From positions 1,141,501 through 1,205,500 of the forward strand of contig NZ_CP088247.1 in NCBI RefSeq assembly GCF_021117295.1: DNA of 64,000 nucleotides, read 5' to 3'. Position numbers and translations under genes: made by a program. Origin of the DNA: Methylorubrum sp. B1-46 (lineage in GTDB: Bacteria > Pseudomonadota > Alphaproteobacteria > Rhizobiales > Beijerinckiaceae). The notes under the pieces are model-generated. The model was not told where the DNA came from, did not search any database, and saw only the letters and a program-made list of their open reading frames with translations. Below, piece after piece: positions 44,021 through 53,126 of the stretch. Every line of letters starts with the position of its first letter. The stretch's first letter is position 1.

Positions 44021-44047
44021 GACCGCGGTGCCGGGGGCACCGCGGTC
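44021..44047 (-). terminator. oxc terminator hairpin
   Basis: GACCGCGGTGCC pairs perfectly with GGCACCGCGGTC across GGG, 25 bp beyond the oxc stop. On the minus strand TTCCTC follows. Likely terminator. Confidence 0.65.
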
Positions 44048-44071
44048 CTTTCAAGGCGCGAGGGCCTCGCC

Positions 44072-45826
44072 TTACTTCTTCTTTTTCAGCGTGCTCTGCG
44101 GGTTGAGGCTGCCGATGTTGCCGCTCTCGCTGCCGGCCTCCGGGTCGATGACCGCGTTGATGAGGGTCGGCTTGCCGGAATCCATCGCCTCGTCCACGGC
44201 CCGCTTCAGCTCGTCCGGCGTGGTGACGTTCACGCCGATGCCGCCGAAGGCTTCCATCATCTTATCGTAGCGGGAGTCCTTCACGAACACCGTCGTGCCG
44301 GGGTCGCGCCCGGTCGGGTCGATGTCCGTGCCGCGATAGATGCCGTTGTTGTTGAAGATCACGATGCAGACCGGCAGCTCGTAGCGGCAGATGGTCTCCA
44401 CCTCCATGCCGGAGAAGCCGAAGGCCGAGTCGCCCTCGACCGCCAGCACCGGCTTGCCGGTCTCGACGGCTGCGGCGACCGCGAAGCCCATGCCGATGCC
44501 CATCACGCCCCAGGTGCCGACGTCCAGACGCTTGCGCGGCTGGTACATGTCGATGATGCCGCGGGCGAGGTCGAGGGTGTTGGCGCCCTCATTGACGAGG
44601 ATCGCGTCGGGCCGCTCCTTGATGACAGTGCGCAGCGCGCCGAGCGCCGAGTGGAAGCACATCGGCGACGAGTTCTTCATCAGCTTCGGGGCCATCTTGG
44701 CGATGTTGGCCTCGCGCTTGGAGCGGATGGTCTCGAGCCAGTTCTGGGGCGCGCCCTTCCAATCCTTGCGGATGCCGTCGAGCAGCGCCTCGACGCAGGA
44801 GCCGATATCGCCGACGAGGGGGGCGGCGATCTCGACGTTCGAGTCCATCTCGCGCGGCTCAATGTCGATCTGGATGAAGCGCTTGGAGCCCGGCTCACCC
44901 CAGGTCTTGCCCTTACCGTGGGAGAGCAGCCAGTTGAGGCGGGCGCCCACCAGCACGACGACGTCGGAATCCTTGAGCGCGGTGGAGCGCGCCGCGCCCG
45001 CCGAGAGCGGGTGGGTGTCGGGCAGGAGGCCCTTGGCCATGCTCATCGGCACGTAGGGGATGCCGCTCTCCTCGACGAGCGCACGCACCGCCTCGTCGGC
45101 CTGGGCGTAGGCCGCGCCCTTGCCGAGGATGATCAGCGGACGCTCGGCCGACTTCAGGAGATCGAGGGCGCGGGTCACCGAGGCCGGGGCCGGGATCTGG
45201 GCCGGAGCCGGATCGATCACCTTCACCAGCGAGCGCGCGCCGAGATCGGCGTCGATGACCTGCGAGAAGAGCTTGGCGGGCAGATCGAGATAGACGCCGC
45301 CGGGGCGGCCGGACACCGCGGCTCGGATGGCGCGGGCGACACCGATGCCGATATCGGCGGCGTGCAGCACGCGGAAGGCGGCTTTGCACAGCGGCTTGGC
45401 GATGGCGAGCTGGTCCATCTCCTCGTAGTCGCCCTGCTGCAGATCGACGATCTCACGCTCGGAGGAGCCGGAGATCAGGATCATCGGGAAGCAGTTGGTG
45501 GTGGCGTTGGCCAGCGCGGTCAGGCCGTTGAGGAAGCCCGGCGCGGAGACCGTGAGGCAGATGCCGGGCTTCTTGGTGAGGAAGCCGGCGATCGCGGCGG
45601 CGTTGCCCGCGTTCTGCTCGTGGCGGAAGGAGATGACCCGCATGCCCTCGGCCTGGGCGAGACGCCCGAGATCGGTGATCGGGATGCCGGGCACGTTGTA
45701 GATCGTCTCGATCCCGTTGAGCTTGAGCGCGTCGATGACGAGGTGGAAGCCGTCCGTCAGCTCCGCCTCCTCGTGGGGCACGGCGCCCGCGGTGATCGCG
45801 TCGATGTTCTGGGCCTGGACGGTCAT
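44072..45826 (-). CDS. oxc: oxalyl-CoA decarboxylase
   Basis: 584 aa from ATG 45826 with GGGAG upstream. Thiamine-diphosphate enzyme: catalytic Glu70 in [17 protein letters not shown], the ThDP motif from [18 protein letters not shown] to FNNNGIYRG, and [18 protein letters not shown]. It converts oxalyl-CoA to formyl-CoA and carbon dioxide, which Frc recycles or formate metabolism takes up. The C-terminus is a short basic run (TLKKKK). An operator-like site lies 165 bp upstream. Confidence 0.96.
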   Translation of the reverse strand: MTVQAQNIDAITAGAVPHEEAELTDGFHLVIDALKLNGIETIYNVPGIPITDLGRLAQAEGMRVISFRHEQNAGNAAAIAGFLTKKPGICLTVSAPGFLNGLTALANATTNCFPMILISGSSEREIVDLQQGDYEEMDQLAIAKPLCKAAFRVLHAADIGIGVARAIRAAVSGRPGGVYLDLPAKLFSQVIDADLGARSLVKVIDPAPAQIPAPASVTRALDLLKSAERPLIILGKGAAYAQADEAVRALVEESGIPYVPMSMAKGLLPDTHPLSAGAARSTALKDSDVVVLVGARLNWLLSHGKGKTWGEPGSKRFIQIDIEPREMDSNVEIAAPLVGDIGSCVEALLDGIRKDWKGAPQNWLETIRSKREANIAKMAPKLMKNSSPMCFHSALGALRTVIKERPDAILVNEGANTLDLARGIIDMYQPRKRLDVGTWGVMGIGMGFAVAAAVETGKPVLAVEGDSAFGFSGMEVETICRYELPVCIVIFNNNGIYRGTDIDPTGRDPGTTVFVKDSRYDKMMEAFGGIGVNVTTPDELKRAVDEAMDSGKPTLINAVIDPEAGSESGNIGSLNPQSTLKKKK

Positions 45827-45990
45827 GCGGCGTTCTCCCTGATGATTGGATGTCGTGTCCCGCTCGGGGCCCGATGGCGTCGGGCCGATGCGGCGCGGTG
45901 CCTTAGCCGGTGTCTTGGCCGGCGCCTTGCGCAACGCCTCTCCCGGCGTGCGGACCGTGCAGCGGACGGCCGGTCTTGTTGCGACAGATC

Positions 45991-46007
45991 TGGCATACCA
46001 AATACCA
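45991..46007. promoter_or_regulatory. candidate GntR operator upstream of oxc
   Basis: TGGCAT-ACCAA-ATACCA, both half sites intact against TGGYAT-N5-ATRCCA. It lies 165 bp before the oxc ATG with nothing else divergent, so oxc is the obvious target. Confidence 0.68.
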
Positions 46008-46164
46008 AATGGCCGGTCAAACGGAACCAGCGCCTTTTCTCCCGCGTGTTGCGGGCGCCCGGCTGGCTCTTCCGTTGCCCCCTCCGGCAGCGGCGCGGAC
46101 GGGACGCTGGCCCTCCATGAAGACACACGCCGAGCATCATCGCCGCGGCGCGTGTCTCGTCATA

Positions 46165-46267
46165 CCCAATCCGGCCGATCCCTTCGGGATGGCGGATTTG
46201 GACTTCGCTCAACCGCCATATAGGCTTGCTGATACGGTCTCCGACCTGATCAAGCGGAGACCGTATC
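46165..46267 (-). repeat. 103-nt double stem-loop repeat, copy A
   Basis: Read on the minus strand it opens with GATACGGTCTCCG and its perfect 13-bp complement CGGAGACCGTATC, continues with TTGAGCGAAG and closes with a second stem built on CCAAATCCG. The copy at 59331 has the same 103-nt length and high identity. Intergenic, 27 bp beyond the stop of the antiporter gene. Confidence 0.75.
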
Positions 46268-46294
46268 AATCGGGGCGGCCGGCCACCGATGCCC

Positions 46295-47620
46295 TCAGGC
46301 GAGCTTGACTGCCCGCGCCTCGTCCGCTCCGGCGATTTCCGCTTCCGCCGCGAGGTAGCGCCGCCGCATCGGCTTCAGAACGAAGACCGCGAGCGCGGCG
46401 GCCAGGATGTTCAGCCCGATGATGAGGCCGAACACCGCCGACCAGCCGTAATGCGCCGACAGGACGCTGGCGAAGGGAACGAGGAAGGCCGCGGTGCCCT
46501 TGGCGGTGTAGAGCAGACCGGCATTGCTGGCTGCATACTTCGAGCCGAAGGTATCACCGCAGGTCGCGGGGAACAGCGAGTAGATCTCCCCGAACACCCC
46601 GAAATACATCGCCGTGCACAGAACGAAGATGATCGGGTTGCGGCCGTAGCCCAGCAGCAGAATGCAGGCCGTCGCGGCGATGACGAAGGCGATGAACATC
46701 GTGTTCTCGCGGCCGATATTGTCGGACACCCAGCCGAAGAACGGCCGGCCGAACCCGTCGAAGATGCGGTCGAGTGAGATGGCCAGGGTGAGCGCGGCCA
46801 TCTGCAGGCCGAACAGGTTCATCGTCACACCCGCGACCTTGAAGTCGTGGGCGATCGGAGCGATCTGCGCCGCCGCCATCAGGCCGCCGGAGGCGACCAT
46901 CACGAACATCGCGTACATCGTCCAGAAGACGGGCGTGCGCACTGCCTCCTTCGGGCTGCGGTCGATCTTGGTCTGGGGCAGGCGCAGGTTCTTGCGCTGG
47001 ATCGGCACGGCGACCGACGGCTTGCGCAGGAAGAGCGACAGCAGGAGGACGATGGCGCCCTGGCCGAGCCCGAAGACGAGAAACGCCCTCTGGTAGCCGC
47101 TCGCGGCGATCATGTTCGCGATCGGGATCACGGTGATGGCCGCGCCCGCGCCGAAGCCTGCCGCGGTTGCCCCCGCGGCGAGGCCGCGCCGGTCGGGAAA
47201 CCATTTCAGGGCGTTGCCGACGCAGGTGCCGTAAACAGAGCCCGCCCCGATGCCGCCGATCACGGCCGCCGTGTAGAGCAGGAAGAGCGAGTCGGCGTAG
47301 GCGTTGAGCGTCCAGGACAGGGCGATCATGAGCCCGCCGAAGCCGACCACGAGGGTCGGGCCGTAGCGATCGACGAACCACGTCTCGATCGGCACCAGCC
47401 AGGTCTCGGTGGCAACGAAGATGGTGAAGGCGAACTGGATCGCCGTGCGGCCCCATTGGTGCTGCGCGTCGATCGGATCGACGAACAGGGTCCAGCCGTA
47501 CTGAAGGTTGGCGATCATCGCCATGCACAGCACGCCGAAGGCAAGCTGCCACCACTTGGCGGACGGCGCATCCGAAGGCGTCTGTTGACGCGCGTGCTGC
47601 TCTGCCGGTTGGAAAACCAT
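46295..47620 (-). CDS. MFS oxalate/formate antiporter (OFA family), copy 1
   Basis: 441 aa from ATG 47620 with AAGGAG upstream. Twelve membrane helices. OFA features: GVLCMAMIANLQYGWTLFVDP, ATETWLVPIETWFVDRYGP, VYGTCVGNALKWFPDRRGLAAG, GWVSDNIGRENTMF and EIYSLFPATCGDTFGSKYA. It should exchange external oxalate for internal formate across the inner membrane. A close paralogue follows on the same strand upstream. The pairing with oxc and frc supports the substrate. Confidence 0.92.
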   Translation of the reverse strand: MVFQPAEQHARQQTPSDAPSAKWWQLAFGVLCMAMIANLQYGWTLFVDPIDAQHQWGRTAIQFAFTIFVATETWLVPIETWFVDRYGPTLVVGFGGLMIALSWTLNAYADSLFLLYTAAVIGGIGAGSVYGTCVGNALKWFPDRRGLAAGATAAGFGAGAAITVIPIANMIAASGYQRAFLVFGLGQGAIVLLLSLFLRKPSVAVPIQRKNLRLPQTKIDRSPKEAVRTPVFWTMYAMFVMVASGGLMAAAQIAPIAHDFKVAGVTMNLFGLQMAALTLAISLDRIFDGFGRPFFGWVSDNIGRENTMFIAFVIAATACILLLGYGRNPIIFVLCTAMYFGVFGEIYSLFPATCGDTFGSKYAASNAGLLYTAKGTAAFLVPFASVLSAHYGWSAVFGLIIGLNILAAALAVFVLKPMRRRYLAAEAEIAGADEARAVKLA

Positions 47621-47886
47621 CCGGTATCTCCTTTTAGATTTCCGATGTTCCCCCGGGCGCCGCATTGAGCATGACGATGCCGGGCAGACACTCTGCCGAG
47701 GGGGATGGAGGTCAGGCGGGAAGGCTGCGGCACTCCGGCAGGCCGACGAGGGCGCCGATTTCGGCGCGTCTCGTTCGATCGACGGCCGAAGGTCCGCGGT
47801 GAGGACCCGTCGGCGCGCGCCGGGCAGTCAGGCCCGGTGCGCGTCGATGATCGTGGTCAGCCGGACGAACGGTCCGGAGGCGCCGT
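47621..47886. other. spacer between the two antiporter genes
   Basis: 266 bp, GC-rich, no gene. The good RBS of copy 1 sits at its left end. No operator match was found here, so copy 1 may be read through from copy 2. Confidence 0.45.
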
Positions 47887-49179
47887 TCAGTGCGCCGTGG
47901 CCGTCTTCGGCTCGGTCGCCGCCGCCGCATCGCGCGTATAGGCCTGCCGCATCGGCTTGAGGACGAAGATCGCCATCAGGGCCGCGAGGATGTTGAGCGC
48001 GGCCGCCGCCAGGAACACCGCGTGCCAGCTCCCGGTCATGGTGGTGAGGATGCTGGTATAGGGCACGATCAGCGCCGCCGTGCCCTTGGCGGTGTAGAGC
48101 AGGCCGGCATTGGTGGCGGCGTATTTCGAGCCGAAGGTGTCGCCGCAGGTGGCAGGGAACAGCGAGTAGATCTCACCCCAGGCGAAGAACACGAGGCCGG
48201 TCAGGATCACGAACATGATCGGGTCCTGGCCGAACTGGCTCAGCATGTAGATGCCCACGCCCTCGATGCCGAAGGACAGGAACATCGTGTTCTCGCGGCC
48301 GATATGATCGGAGATCCAGCCGAAGAGCGGTCGGGTCACGCCGTTGAGCACCCGATCGATGGTGGCGGCGAAAGTCAGGGCCGGCAGGGTGATGCCGAAC
48401 AGGCTGACGGGCACGTCGGCGATGTGGAAGTCCTTGGCGATCGGGCCGAGCTGCGCGGTCGCCATCAGGCCGCCGGCGGCCATCATCACGAACATCGCGT
48501 ACATCACCCAGAAGATCGGGGTGCGGACCATCTCACCCGGCGAGAAGTCGCGCCGGCTCTGGCTGACGCGGGCGATTTCGGGCACCTGCCCCTTCTTCGG
48601 CGCCACCAGGAACAGGGCGATCAGCATCACCACGAGGCCCTGGCCGAGGCCGAACCAGAGGAAGGCCGACTCGTAGCTGTAATGGTGGATCACGGCCTGG
48701 ATCGGCACCACGGTGAGCGCGGAGCCCGCGCCGAAGCCCATCGCAGTGAGGCCGGCGGCGAGGCCGCGACGGTCGGGAAACCACTTGAGCGAGTTGCCGA
48801 CGCAGGTGCCGTAGACCGCGCCCGCTCCCGTGCCGCCGATGACGGCGCCGATATAGAGCATCGTCAGCGAGTCGGCGTAGGCGTTGACCACCCAGGCGAG
48901 CCCGCACATCAGGCCGCCGACGAGTGTCACGACCCGCGGGCCGTACTTGTCGACGAACCAGCCCTCGATCGGGACGAGCCAGGTCTCGGTGACGACGAAG
49001 AGGGTGAAGGCGACTTGGATCGCGGCGCGGTCCCAGCCGTGCCGCTCTTGGATCGGGTTGACGAAGAACGTCCACCCGTACTGCATGTTGGCGATCATGC
49101 ACATGCAGACGATGCCGAACAGCAATTGCAGCCAACGGTTCGTAGGCGCTGAAGCGCCTGTCGTGGATAGATCGGTCAT
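47887..49179 (-). CDS. MFS oxalate/formate antiporter (OFA family), copy 2
   Basis: 430 aa from ATG 49179 with GGAG upstream. The same landmarks as copy 1: LLFGIVCMCMIANMQYGWTF, VTETWLVPIEGWFVDKYGP, YGTCVGNSLKWFPDRRGLAAG, GWISDHIGRENTMF, SLFPATCGDTFGSKYA. About two thirds identical over the helices by eye. Two copies suggest different affinity, direction or ligand (oxalate against formate or another dicarboxylate). Confidence 0.92.
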   Translation of the reverse strand: MTDLSTTGASAPTNRWLQLLFGIVCMCMIANMQYGWTFFVNPIQERHGWDRAAIQVAFTLFVVTETWLVPIEGWFVDKYGPRVVTLVGGLMCGLAWVVNAYADSLTMLYIGAVIGGTGAGAVYGTCVGNSLKWFPDRRGLAAGLTAMGFGAGSALTVVPIQAVIHHYSYESAFLWFGLGQGLVVMLIALFLVAPKKGQVPEIARVSQSRRDFSPGEMVRTPIFWVMYAMFVMMAAGGLMATAQLGPIAKDFHIADVPVSLFGITLPALTFAATIDRVLNGVTRPLFGWISDHIGRENTMFLSFGIEGVGIYMLSQFGQDPIMFVILTGLVFFAWGEIYSLFPATCGDTFGSKYAATNAGLLYTAKGTAALIVPYTSILTTMTGSWHAVFLAAAALNILAALMAIFVLKPMRQAYTRDAAAATEPKTATAH

Positions 49180-49544
49180 GGACGTATCTCCAGTGTACGC
49201 TCGATTTTCCGAGCTTTTTGGTCAGTTTTAGTCCTAAAATATTTTTGTAAAAATAGAAGTATTATTGCTTGATGCAGGCAGAAAGCGCGAACACTCGGTC
49301 AGCGCCGCAATGATCTTCTTGAAAGGCCGAAATGTTTTCGTGTGACACCTCCGCCAACGGGCTCTGCCGAATTCTGGACGATGGTCTTGCGCGAACGAGG
49401 GCCGGGGGCTCTGCGGGCCCCGTACCGAGAAGGGACGTGCTGCCGAGCTTGCTGCTCTGCCCCATGGCGTGAAGGCCGGTGGCTCGATCTTGCCAGCCGG
49501 TCCGGACGCGGCGGCACCATAATTCAAAATGTCGGATTGACAAT
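49180..49544. other. divergent promoter region of antiporter copy 2 and CBS gene
   Basis: AT-rich at 49200-49270, where the antiporter promoter probably lies. No gene recognised. The operator of the CBS gene lies just beyond its right end. Confidence 0.4.
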
Positions 49545-49561
49545 AGGTATGCTGTATACCA
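49545..49561. promoter_or_regulatory. candidate GntR operator upstream of CBS gene
   Basis: AGGTAT-GCTGT-ATACCA: eleven of twelve arm positions fit TGGYAT-N5-ATRCCA. It ends 52 bp before the GTG of the CBS gene and lies 366 bp before the antiporter copy 2 start. Confidence 0.58.
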
Positions 49562-49613
49562 GCCTGCATTCCAAGGCGGCCCCGGTCGAGAGGCATGCCG
49601 ATGGAGGAGCGCC

Positions 49614-50069
49614 GTGTTTGGAACGATGCGCCGTGAGCCGGATGCCGCGGGTGTCCGCACCATTCACAGAGACCGCTCGGTGGCCGAGGCGGCGCAGCTT
49701 CTCGCCCAGCCGGGAACGGGTGCCCTCGTCGTCGTCGAGGGCGAGGCCGACGGGACGGTGACAGGTCTTCTCACGCAGCGCGACATCTTCCGTGCGGTGG
49801 CGGCCGACGGTCCCGAGATCTACAGCCGCAGCGTCTGGCTCATCACCGACCCCGATTTTCCCGCCGTCGATATCGGGGCCTCGGCGCAGGAGCGCCTGAA
49901 GACCTTCTGCGAGCGGAGGGTCGACCACATCGCCCTGATGGAGTCCTGCCGCATCCGCGCGATCCTGAGCATCTGGGATTGTGCCGGCCAAGAATTTGGC
50001 AAAGACATCGGCGCCAACATCGGCCAGGCGCGGGCCGCGGCGACTCCACAGGCATCACCGCATCCGTGA
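49614..50069 (+). CDS. CBS-domain protein of the oxalate island
   Basis: 151 aa. I chose the GTG at 49614 because GGAGGAG stands just before it; ATG 49626 is the alternative. One CBS-like module is clear: VRTIHRDRSVAEAAQLLAQ, GALVVVEGEADGTVTGLLTQRDIFRAVA, followed by ERLKTFCERRVDHIALMESCRIRAILSIWD, a second degenerate half. CBS pairs bind adenosyl ligands and regulate partner proteins. The operator-like site directly upstream places it in the oxalate regulon. Function unknown. Confidence 0.75.
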   Translation: MFGTMRREPDAAGVRTIHRDRSVAEAAQLLAQPGTGALVVVEGEADGTVTGLLTQRDIFRAVAADGPEIYSRSVWLITDPDFPAVDIGASAQERLKTFCERRVDHIALMESCRIRAILSIWDCAGQEFGKDIGANIGQARAAATPQASPHP

Positions 50070-50220
50070 AGGCGCAAGGCCCCGCTTGCATGCGATGGTC
50101 GCCGCGCACGACGCATCGACACCGTAGACCGCATCCGATGGAGCGGGCACAAGGCATCGGGCGTTGTGCGAGAATGAACCGGAACCGGTCGGACAACATC
50201 TCCGAGAAAAGGCGCCCGCC

Positions 50221-50514
50221 ATGGAAACCCCGATGAAACATCTGACCGTCGTCGAGTGTCCGATCGTCTTTCCGGGCGAGAACGAATTCGGCGTGTCGAG
50301 CATCGACATGCTGCCGCGCCTCGGTATCGCCGGCGGACTAGAGAGCCGCCACATCCGCGTTCTCGACGAGCGCATCATCGCCGTGTGTATCTGGCGCAGC
50401 TCGTTCTGCGCCAAGCTGTTCTTCGATGCCGCCTGGCACGAGCGGGCCGCGACCCTCTGGGGCGAGGCCTACCAGATCCGGTTCGAGGCGATCGAGAACG
50501 CCTCCGCCGCCTGA
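50221..50514 (+). CDS. uncharacterised 97-aa protein
   Basis: METPMKHLTVVECPIVFPG..., then RLGIAGGLESRHIRVLDERIIAV, SFCAKLFFDAAWHERAATLWG. Compact, mixed alpha/beta composition, no signal peptide. I know no family for it. It starts 151 bp after the CBS gene and ends 37 bp before the P-loop protein, so the three probably form one transcript. It might be a partner of the P-loop protein. Confidence 0.6.
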   Translation: METPMKHLTVVECPIVFPGENEFGVSSIDMLPRLGIAGGLESRHIRVLDERIIAVCIWRSSFCAKLFFDAAWHERAATLWGEAYQIRFEAIENASAA

Positions 50515-50551
50515 TCGGCACAGACGGGCCGCGGCAGGGAGGGCCGGCGCG

Positions 50552-52399
50552 ATGAACGAAGCGGCGTCGGCCCTCGCAGACATCGCCTCGCTGGCGGCGC
50601 CCGCGGATGCGCCGGCCTTCGATGCCTGGAATCCGGGGCTCGAACCCGGCCTGCCGCGGGCGATGCGCCCGTTCGCCACGCTGTTCCGTCCGGAAAACGT
50701 CTCCGTCAGTTACCCTGAGATTCTCGAACTCTCCGACTTGAGCGGCCTGCCCGCGACCCAGATCGCGCCCTTCCGGCCCGAGCGTCTCGCCGTCCACGAA
50801 GTGCTGATCCGGGTGATGGCCGACATCTCGGTGCCGGTCGGCGAGGTCTATGCCGATCTCGGCCTGAACTTCCGGCACATCGTCACCACCCTCCTACACG
50901 AAGGCGTGGCACAGCGCTTCGATGCGGTCGCGGCCGCGTACGAGGCCGTCCGCGTTGAGGCCGACACGATCCTGGACCGCGAGCTCTCAGCCCTGCTCGA
51001 CGAGGCGCCCGCGCCGGTGCCCGAGCCGGCGTCCGGCTGGGGGCGGTGGCTTGCCCGCCTCGGTGCACGCGAACGCCCCTCTTCCCGGAGTGCCCCACCG
51101 GCCAGCGATGGCCAAGCCAGTCTCCTTGCTCGCCTCGACGCGCGGTGCGCCGCCGCCGGTGAAGCCGACACCCTGGAGAGCTCCGTCCGCGAGGCGCTCC
51201 GCACGGTGTTCGGCCACGTCATCGCCCGCCAGGGCATGCTGATCCGTGATCGGGCGCTGCTGCGGCGGCTCGCCGGGATCCTCGTCACCAACCGCTGCGG
51301 CAGTGACCGGATCGGCACGCTGATCGCGCCATGGATCGAGGCCGTCGCCGAGGCGCAGGGCTACCATCGGCCAGAGCCCCAGGCGCAGCCGGTGGTGATG
51401 ACCGTCAAGGGTGCCTCGGCCTCGGGCAAGAGCACGATCCGGCCCTACCAGCGCGGTCTTGCGGAACGGATCGGTGCCTCCTGGCAGGATTTCGCCGTCA
51501 TCACCCCCGACGTCTGGCGCAAGTTCCTGCTCGACTACGACAGCCTCGGCACCGCCCGCCGCTACGCCGGCCCGCTGACCGGCCACGAGGTCGAGATCGT
51601 CGATGCCAAGCTCGACCGCTACATCACCCGCAAGGCAGCCGACGGCCGCCTCTCGCACCTGCTGATCGACCGCTTCCGCTTCGACAGCTTCTCGACGGAG
51701 GCCGGCAGCGACGGCGCCGGCCAGCTCCTGACCCGGTTCGGCCACCGGGTCTTCCTGCAGTTCATGGTCACGCCGCCCGAGGAAACCGTGGAGCGGGCCT
51801 GGAAGCGGGGCGAGGAGTTCGGACGCTACAAGGCGGTGGAGGATCTGCTCGCGCACAATGTCGAGGCCTATACCGGCATGCCGCGGCTGTTCTTCAACTG
51901 GGTCCTGCGCCGCGACCGGCCGGTCTTCTTCGAATTTCTCGACAACAGCGTGCCCAAGGGCGCCCGTCCGCTCACCATCGCCTTCGGCACGAACGACACG
52001 ATGACGATCCTCGACGCGAGAGCCCTGCTGGCGATCGAGCGCTACCGGCGGATCGACATTCGCGCCCGCAGCGCGGCCGAGGTCTATCGCGGCGTCGAAG
52101 AGACGCCTGAGGCGGATGCGGGCTTCCTGCGGGAGGTGTTGCGGCGGCTTGCCGTCGTGCGCTTCGCCGACCGCGAGACGGGCCGGGTCTTCGCGCGTTT
52201 CGAGCAAGGTCGGCTTCTCGGTCTCGACCGGGCGGGGCTGGCAGCCGCCCTCAACGAGGACGGGACGGCGCAGGCGCTCTCGGCGGTTGGCCTACGGGAA
52301 CGGACCGGTGAAGCTCCGCCGCTCGACGAGAGGCTTTCCCCAACCGAGACATCGACGCTCGGTGCCTGGGGTCGCGACGTCGTTCAGACGATCCGCTGA
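50552..52399 (+). CDS. large P-loop protein with zeta-toxin/kinase-like domain
   Basis: 615 aa from ATG 50552 with GGGAGG upstream. The N-terminal 270 residues are an unknown helical region (LAVHEVLIRVMADISVPVGEV). A P-loop GASASGKS at 287-294 begins an NTPase domain: FAVITPDVWRKFLLDYDSL, LLIDRFRFDSFS, VFLQFMVTPPEETVERAWKRG. The spacing resembles zeta-toxin or gluconate-kinase-like small-molecule kinases. A C-terminal 150-aa region follows. No membrane segment. Its place in the oxalate island, behind an operator-like site with the CBS and 97-aa genes, suggests a regulated metabolic or control kinase rather than a toxin. No antitoxin is evident. Confidence 0.72.
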   Translation: MNEAASALADIASLAAPADAPAFDAWNPGLEPGLPRAMRPFATLFRPENVSVSYPEILELSDLSGLPATQIAPFRPERLAVHEVLIRVMADISVPVGEVYADLGLNFRHIVTTLLHEGVAQRFDAVAAAYEAVRVEADTILDRELSALLDEAPAPVPEPASGWGRWLARLGARERPSSRSAPPASDGQASLLARLDARCAAAGEADTLESSVREALRTVFGHVIARQGMLIRDRALLRRLAGILVTNRCGSDRIGTLIAPWIEAVAEAQGYHRPEPQAQPVVMTVKGASASGKSTIRPYQRGLAERIGASWQDFAVITPDVWRKFLLDYDSLGTARRYAGPLTGHEVEIVDAKLDRYITRKAADGRLSHLLIDRFRFDSFSTEAGSDGAGQLLTRFGHRVFLQFMVTPPEETVERAWKRGEEFGRYKAVEDLLAHNVEAYTGMPRLFFNWVLRRDRPVFFEFLDNSVPKGARPLTIAFGTNDTMTILDARALLAIERYRRIDIRARSAAEVYRGVEETPEADAGFLREVLRRLAVVRFADRETGRVFARFEQGRLLGLDRAGLAAALNEDGTAQALSAVGLRERTGEAPPLDERLSPTETSTLGAWGRDVVQTIR

Positions 52400-52530
52400 C
52401 CGCCGCGCCCGGTCTGTCGCGACATCCTCGGATCGCTGTCAGGCAAACTCCCTCACCGGGGCTGCTCGACCCTGCCCATCGCACCAGATCCCATGGCGGC
52501 GTTCGCGGGCAGGTGACGTCGGCCCGAATC

Positions 52531-52547
52531 TGGTATTTTGTACTTCA
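52531..52547. promoter_or_regulatory. weak candidate GntR operator upstream of the 55-aa gene
   Basis: TGGTAT-TTTGT-ACTTCA, with ATC before it as in the perfect site at 40341. The left arm is perfect, the right arm keeps 3 of 6. It lies 75 bp before ATG 52622. Weakest member of the set. Confidence 0.35.
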
Positions 52548-52621
52548 TATCACGAAGAGTCGGGCTATCTTATGTGCACCGCACCATAGCCCATTGCCAG
52601 CGCGCATTGTCGGAGACCATC

Positions 52622-52789
52622 ATGCTCGCCACTTGGCTCGCCGCGCTTCTCTTCTTCGGTGCCCTGCAGGCGCTGCTCGTCGTCAAGCTGGCCGACCGTC
52701 TGACCATCTCCGATGCAACGCCGGACAATCAGGCCGCCCGCGATGCCAAGGCGCGGCAGACCGCCGGCCGCTACGCCGACGCGGCTTGA
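52622..52789 (+). CDS. single-helix small membrane protein
   Basis: 55 aa. MLATWLAALLFFGALQALLVV is one membrane helix, followed by a short hydrophilic tail (KLADRLTISDATPDNQ). No family known to me. It overlaps by 19 bp, tail to tail, the 71-aa gene on the other strand. Confidence 0.55.
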   Translation: MLATWLAALLFFGALQALLVVKLADRLTISDATPDNQAARDAKARQTAGRYADAA

Positions 52790-52986
52790 ATCGCGCCGAA
52801 AACGTCACGCGCAGCGACGCTTGCAGGAGTCGGCAAAGGGAACACGCCCGAACCACTCTCTGTCACGGCGAAGCCTGCATCCGAGCGCGGCGTCCCATCA
52901 AGGAACGCCTGTAGCTCGGCCTCGGAAACGTGTCCGAACGCCTCCACGAGATCGGCCAGGGCGTCGTCCAGAGCGTTCTCGGTCAT
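52771..52986 (-). CDS. uncharacterised 71-aa protein
   Basis: MTENALDDALADLVEAFGHV then SEAELQAFLDGTPRSDAGF and a Pro/Ala-rich end. Acidic, helical N-terminus, no membrane helix. I chose the ATG at 52986, 69 bp from the well-conserved operator at 53055 on its upstream side. It converges with the 55-aa gene. Unknown function; expected to be co-regulated with oxalate genes. Confidence 0.55.
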   Translation of the reverse strand: MTENALDDALADLVEAFGHVSEAELQAFLDGTPRSDAGFAVTESGSGVFPLPTPASVAARDVFGAIQAASA

Positions 52987-53054
52987 CACCGCATCCTCCG
53001 GATGCCGATCCGGAGAGAGATCACATCCCCTGCTCAGGATCGAAACGTTCGCCT

Positions 53055-53071
53055 TGGTATTTGGCATACCA
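53055..53071. promoter_or_regulatory. candidate GntR operator upstream of the 71-aa gene
   Basis: TGGTAT-TTGGC-ATACCA: both arms are perfect inverted repeats. Lies between the end of the second CoA-transferase gene and the 71-aa gene. Confidence 0.68.
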
Positions 53072-53126
53072 GAGGCTTGGAAATCAAGTTCCGATCCCGC
53101 GCCCAATCGCAAAATAAGACCGATCG

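Noticed and set aside
50552..52399. Toxin-antitoxin reading of the P-loop protein (zeta toxin)
   Set aside because: The size of 615 aa, absence of an epsilon-like antitoxin and the operator linked to oxalate genes argue against a classic toxin.
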